NCBI RefSeq assembly: GCF_000276665.1
Contig: NW_004955405.1
Location: 13,674,379-13,738,378 of the forward strand
Source: Chinchilla lanigera
Taxonomy: Eukaryota > Chordata > Mammalia > Rodentia > Chinchillidae
Direction: 5' to 3'
Length of the DNA: 64,000 bases
Shown here: piece after piece, positions 47,845 to 59,329 of the stretch
How the letters are laid out: each line of letters begins with the position of its first letter
How positions within the stretch are numbered: position 1 is the stretch's first letter
The notes under the pieces: model-generated
The model's input: only the letters and a program-made list of their open reading frames with translations
What the model was told of the DNA's origin: nothing
The model's database searches: none
Made by a program: the position numbers and the translations under genes

Positions 47845-47938
47845 TTTTTCATTCTTTATTTTTTGTACTAGGAATTGAACTCAGGACCTTGCATTCCCCA
47901 AGCAGGTACTTGTGCCCTTGAGCTACATCCCCAACCCC
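47845..47938 (-). repeat. ID SINE, older copy, with target duplication
   Basis: Antisense ID with GAGCTACATCCCCAACCCC head and a TTGTACTAGGAATTGAACTC B-box side. AAGAATGTAAGAGA and AAGAATGTAACAGA flank it. Confidence 0.9.
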
Positions 47939-47954
47939 AAGAATGTAACAGAGT

Positions 47955-47956
<2 letters not shown>

Positions 47957-48001
<45 letters not shown>
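47957..48001 (+). repeat. (CA)n microsatellite
   Basis: About 22 uninterrupted CA units. Confidence 0.98.
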
Positions 48002-48003
<2 letters not shown>

Positions 48004-48184
48004 TAACGGTATTATTTTTGATGTACAAGTTAAAAGAACATTAGACGTCTATGTTGCTGTTGAAGATTTTTAGTTTCAGCAATTAAACTAATGGTGCTTT
48101 TATTTCAAGATGATAATAAGATAACTAAGGTGGGTAAAACACACTGAATGCTTTTACTTCAATATTTAAAATTGAAATATTCAA

Positions 48185-48435
48185 ACATTAACCCCCAAAA
48201 TGGTGGCATTAGGGGGGAAGTTGATTAGGTCATTTGAGTAGACCCCTCATGAGTAGGATTAATGCCTTGATTATATGCTCTCAAGAGCTCATTTACCATT
48301 TTTACCATGTCAGAATACAATAAGAGAGCACGGTTTATAAGGAAATGGGCCCTTCCCAGACAGACTCTGCCAGTAAAGTTGTCTTAGACATCAAATCATT
48401 AAGAACTAGGAGAAATAAATTATTGTCTTCTGACA
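48185..48435 (+). mobile_element. Ancient MaLR/MLT-type LTR
   Basis: Follows the typical order AACCCCCAAAATGGTGGCAT, TTGATTAGGTCATTTGAGTA, CCTCATGAGTAGGATTAATG, CCATGTCAGAATACAATAAG and GAACTAGGAGAAATAAATTA. Diverged; a MaLR assignment is likely but the subfamily is uncertain. Confidence 0.6.
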
Positions 48436-48679
48436 TTTTTTTAAAAATTAGTATATATTTGTGATATATAAGACTTTCATTCATTATGGGGAACTGGTAC
48501 TTATATACATCACATCTTGATTCTTTTTACTTTAAGTGATACACTTTATGATTCTTTGTTGTAGCAGCGTGGATGAACAAAGCCTGAGAGGAATTATTTG
48601 AAATGGGATAAAAATGAGAAAGCAAGTACAGATCCAGTATTAGTATTTTATAAGTGGAGTTCTTGGTACATATAGTACT
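48436..48679. other. Unassigned spacer
   Basis: AT-rich; it may include the poorly defined start of the next MaLR LTR. Confidence 0.35.
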
Positions 48680-50928
48680 GTATGATAGAGAGTTGGCAAC
48701 ATAGTACTTGTATTTGGGAGAGTTATTTTAAACAAAAAAGGGGTAAGGTAAAGACTGTATGATGTATGTGGTTGTCAGCATATAAGATTGATTGTTGACA
48801 TTGCTGTCTTGAGAAATTCTTGGAGATTATGAAAGCACACATTGTGTCTCTGTCCGAGTGAGTCACGGAGGCATGATCTGGGAGTCTTGCTGGTTCCTGG
48901 CTCTTTGCTCTTTCCACCTTTTCTCTTCTGTGCTCTCCTTCCCTGCTATAAAGAATAAGAATTCTATTCTCTTATGGCCTCTTTCCATGTGTCTGATTTG
49001 GAGCCAGCTTACAATAGACAAAATGCTTTGAAACCTGGAGCTAAAACAAAATCAAAAACATAATTTTAAATTGTGAATGTTAGGTATTTGTCCACGCAAT
49101 GGTAAAGCTGAAGTACACAGAAAATTGGTACCAAGAAGTGGGGTCCTTGCTGTGATTACATACGATCATGTACTGCATAAACTTTTGGAGCTAGTGTATG
49201 AGAGGAAGTTGGAATGGTTTGAAGATGCAAGCAGAAAAGCCAAAAAATGCTGTAAATAGAATTTGAATAGGTGATTCTGATCAAACTTTAGAAGCAAGTG
49301 CAAATATGACAACAGACACTAAAGACTAGGCCACAAAGATTTCAATTGGGAATGAATACTCTGCTGGGAATTGGGTTAAAGGGCATGCATGTTACATTTT
49401 TGTAAAAAGGGCTACATTTTTTTCCATGACCTAAGATTTTGTTTGAGACTCAATTTGAATGTGGTAGATGAATTCATTTAGCAAAGTAAAATTGAGGCAG
49501 TCCAAAGTTCAGGCTATGGCATGAGTTTACTGGCTGACTTTATCCAAAGTAGTGATAATCAGGAGCAAAAATCAGAGCATAATGATTTTAAAATCTTAAA
49601 TTTTAGCCAAAAGGAAACATATGCAAATTTGAGTCAAAAGCATTGTAGTAGTTTGATGGGTGACATTAAAATGAAATAAAGTACTTTGATGGAGGACAGA
49701 AAAAACATACCTTGAAGGCATCTCAAGAAGCAGTAAGATCCTATCAAAATAGGTTTAAGAATGTGAAAGTGATGGTCAGGCATTGTGATGCACACCTGTA
49801 ATCTCTGTAATCTCGGCAATTGGTAGGCTGAGGCAGGAGGATCAATGCAAGTTTGAGACCAGCCTGGGCTACAAAGTGAGCTCCAAGGCAACCTGAAGTG
49901 AATAGTGAGACCTTATCTCAAAAAAGTTGTGGGGTCCAAATGAGTTATACCCAAATTTCAAAAAGGGGCTTGGGAGGCTAGACAAGGAACCTGAAGGGGA
50001 CAGACCCTGAAGTTGTAGAATGAAACCAAAAGTGCCATTGAGACCCCAGGAATTCAGAGACTCAGGAGTACAGAATGTCTGCTAGGATTTGCCACAGCTA
50101 CTGAATAGAGCTAAGTCAAGAATTAGGCATTTTGGGGTGTAACTGACAAGGACATAGTAGAGGAACTACCCACGCCCTTTGGACTCACATTTTACCACTG
50201 CGTCCTGCATATTTGATATGGAGTGACAACAAATAACATGTACCCTGCTAGGCTTGTCTTGCTTTGCTCTTTTTTTTTCTCTTCCCCTATTGCTACTTTT
50301 AAAATGGTACTATTTGCTGTGTGCCAATATATTTTGGCATAATGCAACTTGCTTTTTGATTATGATAAGTGTTCACAACTGAGAGTTTGCCTTGATTTCT
50401 AGAGGGAAATTGTTGCTGGGCTCTCAAGCAATGCTGGAATTGTTGATACCTTGAGGAAGGAATTCTTGAGTTTGTAGTTAATGCAGGGCAGTTGTGTCAT
50501 GGCAGGCAGAATTGTGAATTTCCTTTTTGAGACTATGTATGGTTTAAAGAGATGTGTTTGGGCCTCAACTTGACAAGGGGTAGAATGTCATAGAGAAGCT
50601 CAACTGTTAACTTCATTGATTTGGGAGCTGCCTGACAAGTACCTAATTCACTCTTCTGCATGTGGGTGAGCAGTGCCTGGAGGTGTGGCCTTGGTGTCTA
50701 TATCTGGTCCTTTGTCCCTTCCTCTGATGTTCTTCCTCCGTGCTCTGTTTCCCAGACACCACGAAGAGAGCAATTTTGCTTCACCTTGCCCTTCTGTGAA
50801 GTTTTTGCATCGGAGTCAGCCAGCCACAAACTACCTCATTGGAAACTGTGATCCAAACAAAATCTTCCCTTTGTAAATTGTGGCCATAAAGTATTTGTCC
50901 TAGGGATGAGAAAGGCCACCCGTAATCA
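48680..50928 (+). mobile_element. MaLR element, LTR-internal-LTR (~2.25 kb)
   Basis: The 5' LTR (about 48680-49119, left edge approximate) ends GAAGTACACA. It is followed by AAAATTGGTACCAAGAAGTG, a MaLR/ERVL-like primer-site region near 49125, then internal sequence, then a 3' LTR at 50536-50928 starting TGTATGGTTTAAAGAGATGT. A B1 is nested in the internal part. The 3' LTR keeps a degraded polyadenylation region (CCAAACAAAATCTTCCCTTT). No coding domains were recognised; the frames at 49077-49259 and 50660-50876 lie in the element. Confidence 0.7.
49772..49925 (+). repeat. B1 SINE nested in the MaLR internal region
   Basis: Sense B1 (GTCAGGCATTGTGATGCACA, GAGACCAGCCTGGGCTACAA) with internal duplication and A-tail. 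Confidence 0.93.
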
Positions 50929-51112
50929 GAAAGTTAATAGAAAAAGCAAATCTGAGGGAAAAGAGGGAACAGTAGTGTCTGCTTGGATGTGGAAGTTGGA
51001 TAAATAATATCACAGAATCCAAGTGGGCACAGTATATTTTAGGACAAAATATGGTCAGTAAAGCTGAATACAGTGAGTTGGAGATAAAGTGTAAAATACT
51101 GATACGTATTGG

Positions 51113-51196
51113 TTTTTCTCCGGTACCAGGAACCGAACTCACGACCTTGAGCTTGCCAGGCAGGCGCTTTTGCCGCTGAGCTAAATCCCCAGCCCC
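51113..51196 (-). repeat. ID SINE with 14-bp target duplication
   Basis: CTGATACGTATTGG (51099-51112) and CTGATACATATTGG (from 51197) flank a full antisense ID. It lies in a 113-aa minus frame (50900-51241) that is therefore not a gene. Confidence 0.95.
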
Positions 51197-51210
51197 CTGA
51201 TACATATTGG

Positions 51211-53511
51211 AAATATAGAATTCACTGGTACCCTTTCCCAAGGAAAATTTTGTGGAAGCTGGTAGAAATATGCAGATGCTAATATATTAATAACTATATT
51301 TAAAATTATGAAGAAATTCCTTTAACAGTATACTCTTAAGATAGCTTTGGAAAGAAACAGGGAGAAAAGAGATCTAAGTAGTGAAGAAAATCTAGGAGGA
51401 CAGTATGTGTACATTGTCACCAGAAAGGCTTGAGCATATATCATAGATCAAAAGAATTGAACCACATCTAAGGATTCAGATACAGAAGAGATAAAAGAAG
51501 GGGAGGAACGTAGGAATACTTCAATTCTGAGACTTAGGCTAATCGATTAGCTCTGTATGCAGAGAAGCATATAAATTGGGTTTGGTGTGGAAGATGAACA
51601 GAGAACTGCAGAGACAATTTCTCATAACTTTTATCATTATCTTTCTGAATTTTAGGTAAAATTTCCAAGCTAGCCATTTATGTTTGCAAATATAAAGCTA
51701 TTTGAATTCCATTAAATATCAATGTATAATTTTTAAAATGGGTCATGGTTTTCTTAGTGGCCTTTGATTCTGAAAACAAATTTAAAATAAAACCAAATAA
51801 ACAGAAGACCAATGCAATAAAACTGTGTCCTTGTGCCATTCATGGAAAATAAATTCCCTGTTGTTTGGGATTGTACTGACTATTTGGGAATTGTACTTCC
51901 TTAGATTAAACTATAAGCACAAGTGAATTTTTCAGTAATCTGAGTGAGGAAAAAATAGTAAATTTTGATACAAAAATACAGGAAAGAAGGTAGACTTGCA
52001 CATTTGTCTCCCAGCATTTTCTCTCTGCAGCTTGTCTAGGTTTGCGTGGATGGCTGCAGCTGCTCTGAAAGTGCCATTCCAGCTTGTACACTGGCACTTC
52101 TTACCCATTGTGAGTGAAATTGACTGGAATCACACAATCTTCATCAATATCTCACTAGGTAGAAAGCATCTTTTCTAGTCAAAGGGGCTGAACTGCATTT
52201 ACCGTGCAGCTGGCAGTTCCATCGAGCTAAGTTGCAGGAAGAATACGAGATGACTTGCTGCTAATGCATGCATGTGCCCTGGGTGGGTGTTCTCACCTGA
52301 TCTTCTGATTGGAATCAACTTGCTCCGTAAAGACACCAGCAGAAGAGCTGGATAAACTGGAGGAAATGAGGTGTTTCTTGTTTTAATCCCCAAGCTCCAT
52401 TCTAACCCATAACATTACGTCTTGTTTTAATCCCCAAGCTCCATTCTAACCCATAACTCATAGACTAGCATCATGAGCAGCAGTACTATCTTCCACGGGC
52501 AGTAATTATATAAGAATAGCATTCCAAGCTTGGTCCTTCTGTGACTGGCTGGCAGACAGACTGTTCGTGTGGGAAGAAGTTTTCACACAGATGTTAGCGA
52601 GAAAATAGATGGATAGAAATGACTACTGCTTCCTGGAATCACAATAAGGCAGGACAAAGATGTAAATTTAAAATCTTTAAAATAAGGCACATGATTCATG
52701 GTGAAGATATTTTTTCTTTGTGTGACTCACGGGACTTCTAAAGAGTGTATTTCAACTAAAAGTACAAATGGAGGTGATCTTAGTAACTTAATAATTCAAG
52801 TAAGAATTTTTTTATGAAACATAAAACAAAGTGGATTATTAGACTATACCAATGATATTCAATTATTATCAACTGCTAAGGAATAAGAATCAGGCACTTA
52901 TACTGACTCCCCAGGTAATTCTCATGTACAATAAATTTTAAGAGTTACTAACATATACTGACCTTGGTAAGTGACGAACAGGCAGCAAAATTATGAAGAT
53001 AGAACTCAAACACACTTTCAATTTAAATTTTAACTTTTTCAAAAATAGTACCAGTTAAACATAGTTTAATGAGAAAAGGAATAGGTAACATATGAAGACA
53101 AATGATCTGAAAAATTTGAACTGTAATTTGAATAGCAGAGATTGATGCTTGCTTCTGTACAGGCAGTAGCACCAAGCTAAGCATCTGAAGATATGTGTAA
53201 TCTCTACTCATCTCTTCTCCTGTCTTAGAGCTAATTGGTGAACATGTCTGGACAAAAAAAAGGCTCAAAGGTCTTGCTATAACCATGTGACTTCATTAGC
53301 TGTTGGAGGACTCAAGTTGTACATCATCGGTTCAGCATGCACATGGCAAATACGTGGTCCAACAAGTATCTCCCACATTCTTGAGTCAGTGGCACTTCGC
53401 CTTCATTATTGCAATTAGTCCCTTCCATTGCTGTTGTTCCAAGTTCTAACTGCGACTTGAAATTCAAGTTAGCAAAGATCTCCTCTTGCCCAATGCCCAA
53501 ATTATCAATGC
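51211..53511. other. Unassigned stretch (~2.3 kb)
   Basis: Only a 44-bp tandem duplication (52376-52457) stands out. The frames of 60-87 aa have no recognisable domain. Confidence 0.4.
52376..52457. repeat. 44-bp tandem duplication
   Basis: TCTTGTTTTAATCCCCAAGC and the 18 bases that follow are repeated without change 44 bp later (38 identical bases). Confidence 0.95.
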
Positions 53512-54108
53512 TGTGATTTGTGTGTGTCCTCTAAAGTTCATGTGTTGAAAACTGGATCCTTAGTAACAACAGCTTTGGAATGTGCAGCAGAATAAGTGGT
53601 AATTGTTTAATGAAGACAATACCTCTGAGTGTGCAAAGACACTCTTGCTGTAGGTACAACCAAAGGGAGAGTTTACACAATGGAATTAAACTTTGTTGTG
53701 TTTGTGCTGAACTTTCTGTAAAGATGTTTAGGAAAGCAAATTGCAACTAATCAGTCTTTCTCTTTTGGGAGGCTTTTTATTGATATGTGGGGTCCCAAAT
53801 ATTCCTGAATCACATACAAAGGCAAGTCAATGAAACCTCATGAATGGACTCAAGCAGTTCTACAAAGAGTGTTTAGTTAGCAGTAGGTCTACAATCTAGT
53901 GCAGCTTCTTCTTACTGTCACAGACTCACCCGTATTTTCCTTCTGTCTCCTACTGTGGGAACACACTGCTTATAGACCCTTGCTGGAGGCCAGTGCTATA
54001 CTCTTGAACATCATAACCTCCAGAACTGTAAGCAAAATAAATTTCTGTTCATTATAAATCACCCTGTATGTGGTATTTTTTACACTAGCAGAAAATGGCC
54101 TACAATAA
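53512..54108 (+). mobile_element. MaLR LTR split by a 214-bp insertion
   Basis: The first part has GTGTGTGTCCTCTAAAGTTC and ATGTGTTGAAAACTGGATCC. After the insertion come CCTCATGAATGGACTCAAGC, CCTCCAGAACTGTAAGCAAA and AATAAATTTCTGTTCATTAT (polyadenylation region), the usual MaLR order. The 71-aa and 88-aa frames here are not genes. Confidence 0.75.
53615..53828 (+). repeat. Insertion inside the MaLR LTR, related to 54560-54775
   Basis: Flanked by AATGAA on both sides (53609-53614, 53829-53834). It shares ATCAGTCTTTCTCTTTT and an ACAA(C/T)CAAAGG(G/C)AGAG(T) core with a second copy 960 bp downstream. The family is not recognised. Confidence 0.65.
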
Positions 54109-54559
54109 TAGAGAGGCATGACTGAATAAATAAAGTTTCTTACTTTATTTACTTTAGGACTACTTATTAGATAGAAGACAGCAGTAGTAATCAAAAAAGA
54201 ATTTACAGAATTCCCATTGCAGTAGCTTTTATTCATTTGGTTTGAAAAAGTCAGGTATAGATTAATGTCCTACCTTACATATGTGAATATTATCATGGCT
54301 TTTATTTTCTTGATTGTGTGAAAAGAATATCATGATTTTAATATGCAATGTACTTATGAAAATATATGTAAATAAGGAAATAAAGTTGTTATCCAAAATA
54401 TCTCTATTACTGCAATTGACTCATAAAAATCAATTCACAAATAAATATTTGGTGAAACAGTATAAAATTTACAATGTAATGTTTAAGATACTGTCTTTAA
54501 AGTTTAATTATTCTAGCCAGGAAAAAATAGCAAATATGATGAAAATCTACCGTTGTTTC

Positions 54560-54775
54560 CTTACTAATCAAATATTGTTGCTGAGTGTACATTATCTAGC
54601 CCTTCATATTGTTATAAATACAATCAAAGGCAGAGTGCACGCATGCGAAATAAACTGTCTTGTTCATGCTGAAATTTCTGTATCAGTGAACAGGAAAACA
54701 AAGCAAAACTAATGAATTAGTTATCAGTCTTTCTCTTTTAAACAATGTTTTATTGATAATTCATATTGCACATAT
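54560..54775 (+). repeat. Second copy of the unassigned ~215-bp repeat
   Basis: Diverged homologue of 53615-53828 in the same orientation (AATCAAAGGCAGAGTGCACG, GTTATCAGTCTTTCTCTTTT, TTTTATTGATAATTCATATT). The 132-aa frame at 54314-54712 enters this repeat; its AT-rich composition and overlap argue against a gene. Confidence 0.6.
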
Positions 54776-56129
54776 TTGCATGCTACATACAGAATAGTTT
54801 CACTGTGGGAAAGAAAAGATAAGGGATACATTTTATGCACTGTTTTTACGTCTCGTATAACGTTAACATAATTTGCATATCCCTAAAGGCTCTAAAAGCA
54901 GAACACATGAGATCAAATAAAATGAAATAACCAAGAGATTATCTTATATATTTTGTCTTAAGTCAAATCTCCCAAACCAAAAGCTGTACTTTGTGATACT
55001 GTGCTGTAAGCATACTGTACTTTCTAGAAATACCTTGCACTATCTTTTTTAGGTTAACTTCAAGTATCTTAAGGTAACTTTGACCATTGTTTCTGGCCTC
55101 CCCAACTCACTTTCATAATCTTTCAAGGTCTGTGCAGTAGCTTTATGATTACTCAATCTCAAAGTTACTTATTCTAACTACTGGTCTCAGTGTCCCTTGT
55201 GGACATGGATTAAAGTTTCTCCTTTGGTCTCCTCAGCAGCTCTAGTGTATTCTCTGTCATGAAGAAGTTAGTTAAATGTTCATGAAGGTGTACTAAAAAT
55301 TGTTGGAAACAAAAAAGAGTCCTGAATATTAACATGATATAGTTTTTGAAAAATACAAATTATTCCTTCATGAGCCTTTCTTTCCTCTCCAGGCCATAAA
55401 AAGTAGAATGCTCTGCAGAAGCTAGTAGTGAGTTGTTAACTCTTATCACTTGTGTTACAATCATAAGAAAAGTAATCTTTGTTCAAACAATTCTCAATAG
55501 GGATTATGATGAATTTGTTTAAATCTCAATCAACTACACTTAAAATGAGACTTTCAGTAGCTTGCCATTCAATGTTGAATTAGAAGAGATTAAAAGATGA
55601 GTGCTTTTTAATTAAAAATAAATACAATCTAAGAAGTTATAGTTTAGTAAATTCATAGGAAAATTTTTGAGGCTTGGTATTTATCAGTTAAGAGTAGGAG
55701 ATGATCATTGCACTAAAATTAAATTATAAATTTAGAAAAAAGTCAGTATATAAATTATTTTCACTATATGTCATCTCTTTCACTCTTGTTATCTATGCCT
55801 TATAATGTAAATACTTGCAGTGAACTCCACAAATAATCTTGGATCCTTTGGAGGTAGAATATTAAAAATAGAAAATATATTTAAATGGATGGTAATGACT
55901 TGAGCTTTTCTGTCTGTTCCATGTTTGTTTTGCAAATGCAATTAGCTTCCAGTTTTAAAATTATATACCTTCTATTAGTATGAATAGTCAACAATTTCTA
56001 AAATTTCTCTTTCTAAAAGTCATCAGTGTATTAACTTTTATAATTTGTACTTTTTAACACCAAATCATCTTTGTATAATTTAAAATAGTCATAATGCCTC
56101 CACACTGTACTATTTCCCCAGTCCAGTTT
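54776..56129. other. Unassigned AT-rich stretch (~1.35 kb)
   Basis: No named repeat or supported exon. Confidence 0.4.
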
Positions 56130-56250
56130 TTCATTTGAGATTGAGGTCTTGCCTAGTCCTTTAATTGTCCAGGCTGTGTTTAAACTTGGGATCGTTCTGC
56201 CTCAAGCAGCTAGAGTGCCAGGTTCAGAGACCATGTCACAACATCCAGCT
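56130..56250 (-). repeat. Ancient 7SL-derived SINE (proto-B1/monomer type)
   Basis: TTGAGATTGAGGTCTTGCCT ... GTCCAGGCTGTGTTTAAACT ... CTGCCTCAAGCAGCTAGAGT ... CATGTCACAACATCCAGCT follows the 7SL-SINE order on the minus strand without the mouse-type internal duplication. Strongly diverged. The 87-aa frame at 56149-56412 overlaps it. Confidence 0.65.
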
Positions 56251-56914
56251 GTCTACCTATTTTTAAGATGTGAATTTTCCGTCTTTCCATCTCTCCAGTT
56301 TCATGTGCCACACACTGAAATTACAGAAAAGAATGGAATCTGCAGTGATAAAAGAAATCAGCTAAGCAGTTCCCAGATTTGTAGAGAAAAAAAAAAAAAG
56401 TATTCTATTTAAGGGGAATATCTTCTAGTTTTAAAATTTTGTTTGCAATATAACATCATTTTCAAATACACTGTTTTTCCTCTCTCAAAGATTATGATCA
56501 AAGACTGAGAAACAGAAATAGTTATATGTGTATTCATTTATCCTACTGAAAGAATAATTTATAAAGAAATCATTTACCTTCAAAGAGAAAAATGCATCAA
56601 GGTCTAAGATGACCACTTCATCATTAAAGAGTGAAAATAAATGACATAGCAAAGTTACTAAGATGAGAGACACAACTCTTTCATTCTCATAATTTGAGAA
56701 TGGGAAATTTATTAAACAGAAACTTGCATGAAAGTCTGCAATAGGTATAAAATGATTTGTGTAGTAGGTATAAAATGGTAAATGTAGAGCTCTGTGATTA
56801 TGTAAATATGGATAGAAGCTGAAAGGAAATTTATCTTCAAAAATTATATATAAATTTAGATATGTAATTTTCTTTTATTTTTAAGCAGTGAATTTCAAGT
56901 ACAAAATAAAATTG
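56251..56914. other. Unassigned AT-rich stretch
   Basis: Nothing recognised. Confidence 0.4.
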
Positions 56915-57022
56915 AGGGCCAGAGATATAGCTCAGTAGCACAGCACCTGCCTGGCAAGCATTGTTGTGAGTCCAATTACTGGTACCAAAATATAACAAAA
57001 ATAAAATAATAAAATAAAGTAA
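56915..57022 (+). repeat. ID SINE with A/T-rich tail
   Basis: GAGATATAGCTCAGTAGCAC, GCCTGGCAAGC and a TGGTACC end, then AAATAAAATAAT tail. AAAATTGAG and AAAACTGAG flank it. Confidence 0.88.
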
Positions 57023-57134
57023 AACTGAGTTTGTCATATAAATATAGAAAATAAATTATATGGGGAATTAAATATAAAATGTTAAATAAAATAACATTAA
57101 AACACTAACCCTAATTTACTTTTAATTTTCTTCT

Positions 57135-57710
57135 TTTTTATAATTAAGTTTATTGGTGTAATTTAGATATGCATAATGTTAGTATTCAGCATAGGGAATT
57201 TGTATCTGTATGCTATATATCTTCACTCCTCTTTTTTTTCCTGTTCCCTTCCCCTCTCTTCAACCCGTAATCCCCACCTTATTTACAAATTTTGTTTCCA
57301 TTTCATCCTTTTATATTTCCTCATTTTTCCTCTTCCTTTTCTTCTCTCCATTCCCCTTTCCCTTTGAGCAATTACTTCCTAATTCATAATATTTATTGTA
57401 CATTTTAGCTTTTATTTACACTTTCAGTTTCTTATACCAGAGAGAATATTTGCACTATATGTTCAATTAATTACACTTAAAGGTATGGTCTCAAGTTCAA
57501 TCCATTTAGCTATAAATATCTCCAGTTTATCATTCTCTATGGCTGAGTAATACACCATTGTATAAAAAAGTACAATTTTTATCCATCCCTCAGGTGATGA
57601 ACGTTTGGGTTGTTTCCAAGATTTAACTATTACATACTGTGTGGATATAAACATGAGTGCACATATATTGCTGTGATGTCATGAAAGTATTTTATTTCTC
57701 TATTAATTTT
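57135..57710 (-). mobile_element. LINE-1 3' end (ORF2 C-terminus and 3' UTR)
   Basis: Read on the minus strand: ORF2 C-terminal sequence (about 57660-57540), then a 3' UTR with a purine-rich tract (about 57230-57370), then the end signature complementary to CATAGGGAATTTGTATCTGT. A solo LTR (57711-58096) separates it from more antisense L1 at 58097. Whether it belongs to the same L1 is unresolved. Confidence 0.8.
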
Positions 57711-58096
57711 TGTCTTGGTTACTTTTCTCTCTTGCTGAGACAAAATACTCAACACCCAAAATTTAAGAGGAAAGATTCATTTAGATCACAGTCTGTGGAG
57801 GTTTCAGTCTGTAATCAGGTAGCTCCAAGGCAGGGTGACATGGCACAGAAGGAACTGTTGAAGGTGACAGAAGATAGTAAAAGCAGCCAGAGTACAAAGA
57901 GGGCAATCTTTTTTTCCTCCCTTATATTGTAACCATGCTCTCCACTGTAGGGTGGGTCCATTACACCCACAACATCTCCATGTCCTCCTCTTCCACAGGC
58001 TCAGGATGAATACAAAGTAAGAACCCTGGCTCCCGGCTGGGTCACTTAGTTGACCTTGTAAACTTCTCAAATTGACACAATGTATCAACCATAAAA
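57711..58096 (-). mobile_element. Solo LTR, MaLR/ERVL-type, inserted in L1 (386 bp)
   Basis: Begins TGTCTTGGTTACTTTTCTCT. The right end has ACA mutated to AAA. Flanks ATTTT and ATTCT agree at four of five bases. The 91- and 105-aa frames over this region are artefacts. Confidence 0.82.
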
Positions 58097-59329
58097 ATTC
58101 TAAAAGATGATTTTGCAGCATGCAATTGGATTGGAAGTTATTTGCTTTCAGGGCTTAAAATGCTTCATTCCAAACTCTCCTTGACTTCAGGGATTTTGTT
58201 GAGAAGTCTGTTGTGATCTGATGGGCTTTCCTCTAGAGGTAATTAATTTCTTTTCTCTAACAGATTTTAGTATTCTTTTTTTGTACTGAATTTCTGGAAT
58301 CATAATTATTATATGCCTTTGTGTAGTTTTATTTTGGTCATGACTAATTGGAATTTTGTATGCCTCACTTAAATATATGTCAAATTCTTTTCTATGCTTG
58401 GGTAATTTCCTGCAATTACTTGTCTGAGTGGTTTTTTTTTATGTCACTTGTGCTGACTGCTGAATTTTCATTGACTCCAGTCAGTTGTATGTTCTTCTTC
58501 TTTATAGTGTGTTGCAATAGTTGGGTTATTTTCTCCTGGTCCCTTGCTATTTTTAGAAGAGTTTTCTTTTTAGGATCACTAACCACATTACTGTCTTTTA
58601 GGTTTCATATTCTATCTTCACTTTCTTTCATATGGTTTTGCAGAGTTTCAATGGAATTTTTAATGTCTTGTATATCTACCAATCTATTTCATGGATTCCA
58701 CTTTTTTCCTAAGTTGGGCTTTCATGATTTTCATCAATTTTCTATGCTCTGCTATATTTTTATGTACAGACTTGCTAAGCAAGTCCTTCATTATGATCAT
58801 CTCATTTTTAAATGTGAAATTATTTCTGTTTTGATATCATATATACATATTTATTTATTTATTCTACTGTCATTTCAATAAGTTCAGGTGGATAGCTGCT
58901 GTTTTCCACTATCTCATTGTCCCCAGAACTTTTCCCTGGTGAGTTGGAAGTCTTGGATTACATTTTGCATCTGTACTTTCTCATTTTTAATTTTTTAAAT
59001 TTTAATTTGTTTCTGTACTGTTGTTTTTATTTTTCTTATGTTTGGTAGCTCTACCACTGGTATTAAAGCTTTCCTAGGAAATGTCTGTTCCTCTGAGATG
59101 TCTTCTAGGTAAAGTTGGATGTTGGTCTTTGTGTCTGTCCCAAGATCCTCTCTTCCCACCTTATTAGGGAGAAAGTGTTGCTATGTATTTGGCTCAGCAT
59201 TCAGTCTGTTGGTGGACATATCTTGTTAGGGTATGCCTTTTTTTCTCCTCCTTGATCTCTAGCTCATAAACTGTTTGTCTTGCACCATGCCCCTCTGCCT
59301 TGCCTTCTTGCCTTGCAACCACCAGACTT
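58097..59329 (-). mobile_element. LINE-1 ORF1/5' UTR, inverted part
   Basis: Minus strand runs from 5' UTR-like sequence (about 59329-58980) into ORF1 (about 58900-58100). Segments such as TCTGATGGGCTTTCCTCTAG and TTTTCATTGACTCCAGTCAG are antisense ORF1 and correspond to 9360-9660. The 177-aa plus-strand frame at 58348-58881, the longest in the window, is antisense to this ORF1 and is not a gene. Confidence 0.75.

Noticed and set aside
54314..54712. 132-codon frame on the plus strand
   Set aside because: Lys/Asn/Ile-rich composition reflects AT-rich DNA. No domain is visible, and it runs into a repeat shared with 53615-53828.
58348..58881. Longest open frame (177 codons, plus strand), rich in hydrophobic residues like a membrane protein
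   Set aside because: It is antisense to L1 ORF1. T-rich antisense sequence of A-rich L1 naturally gives Phe/Leu/Ile/Ser-rich open frames.
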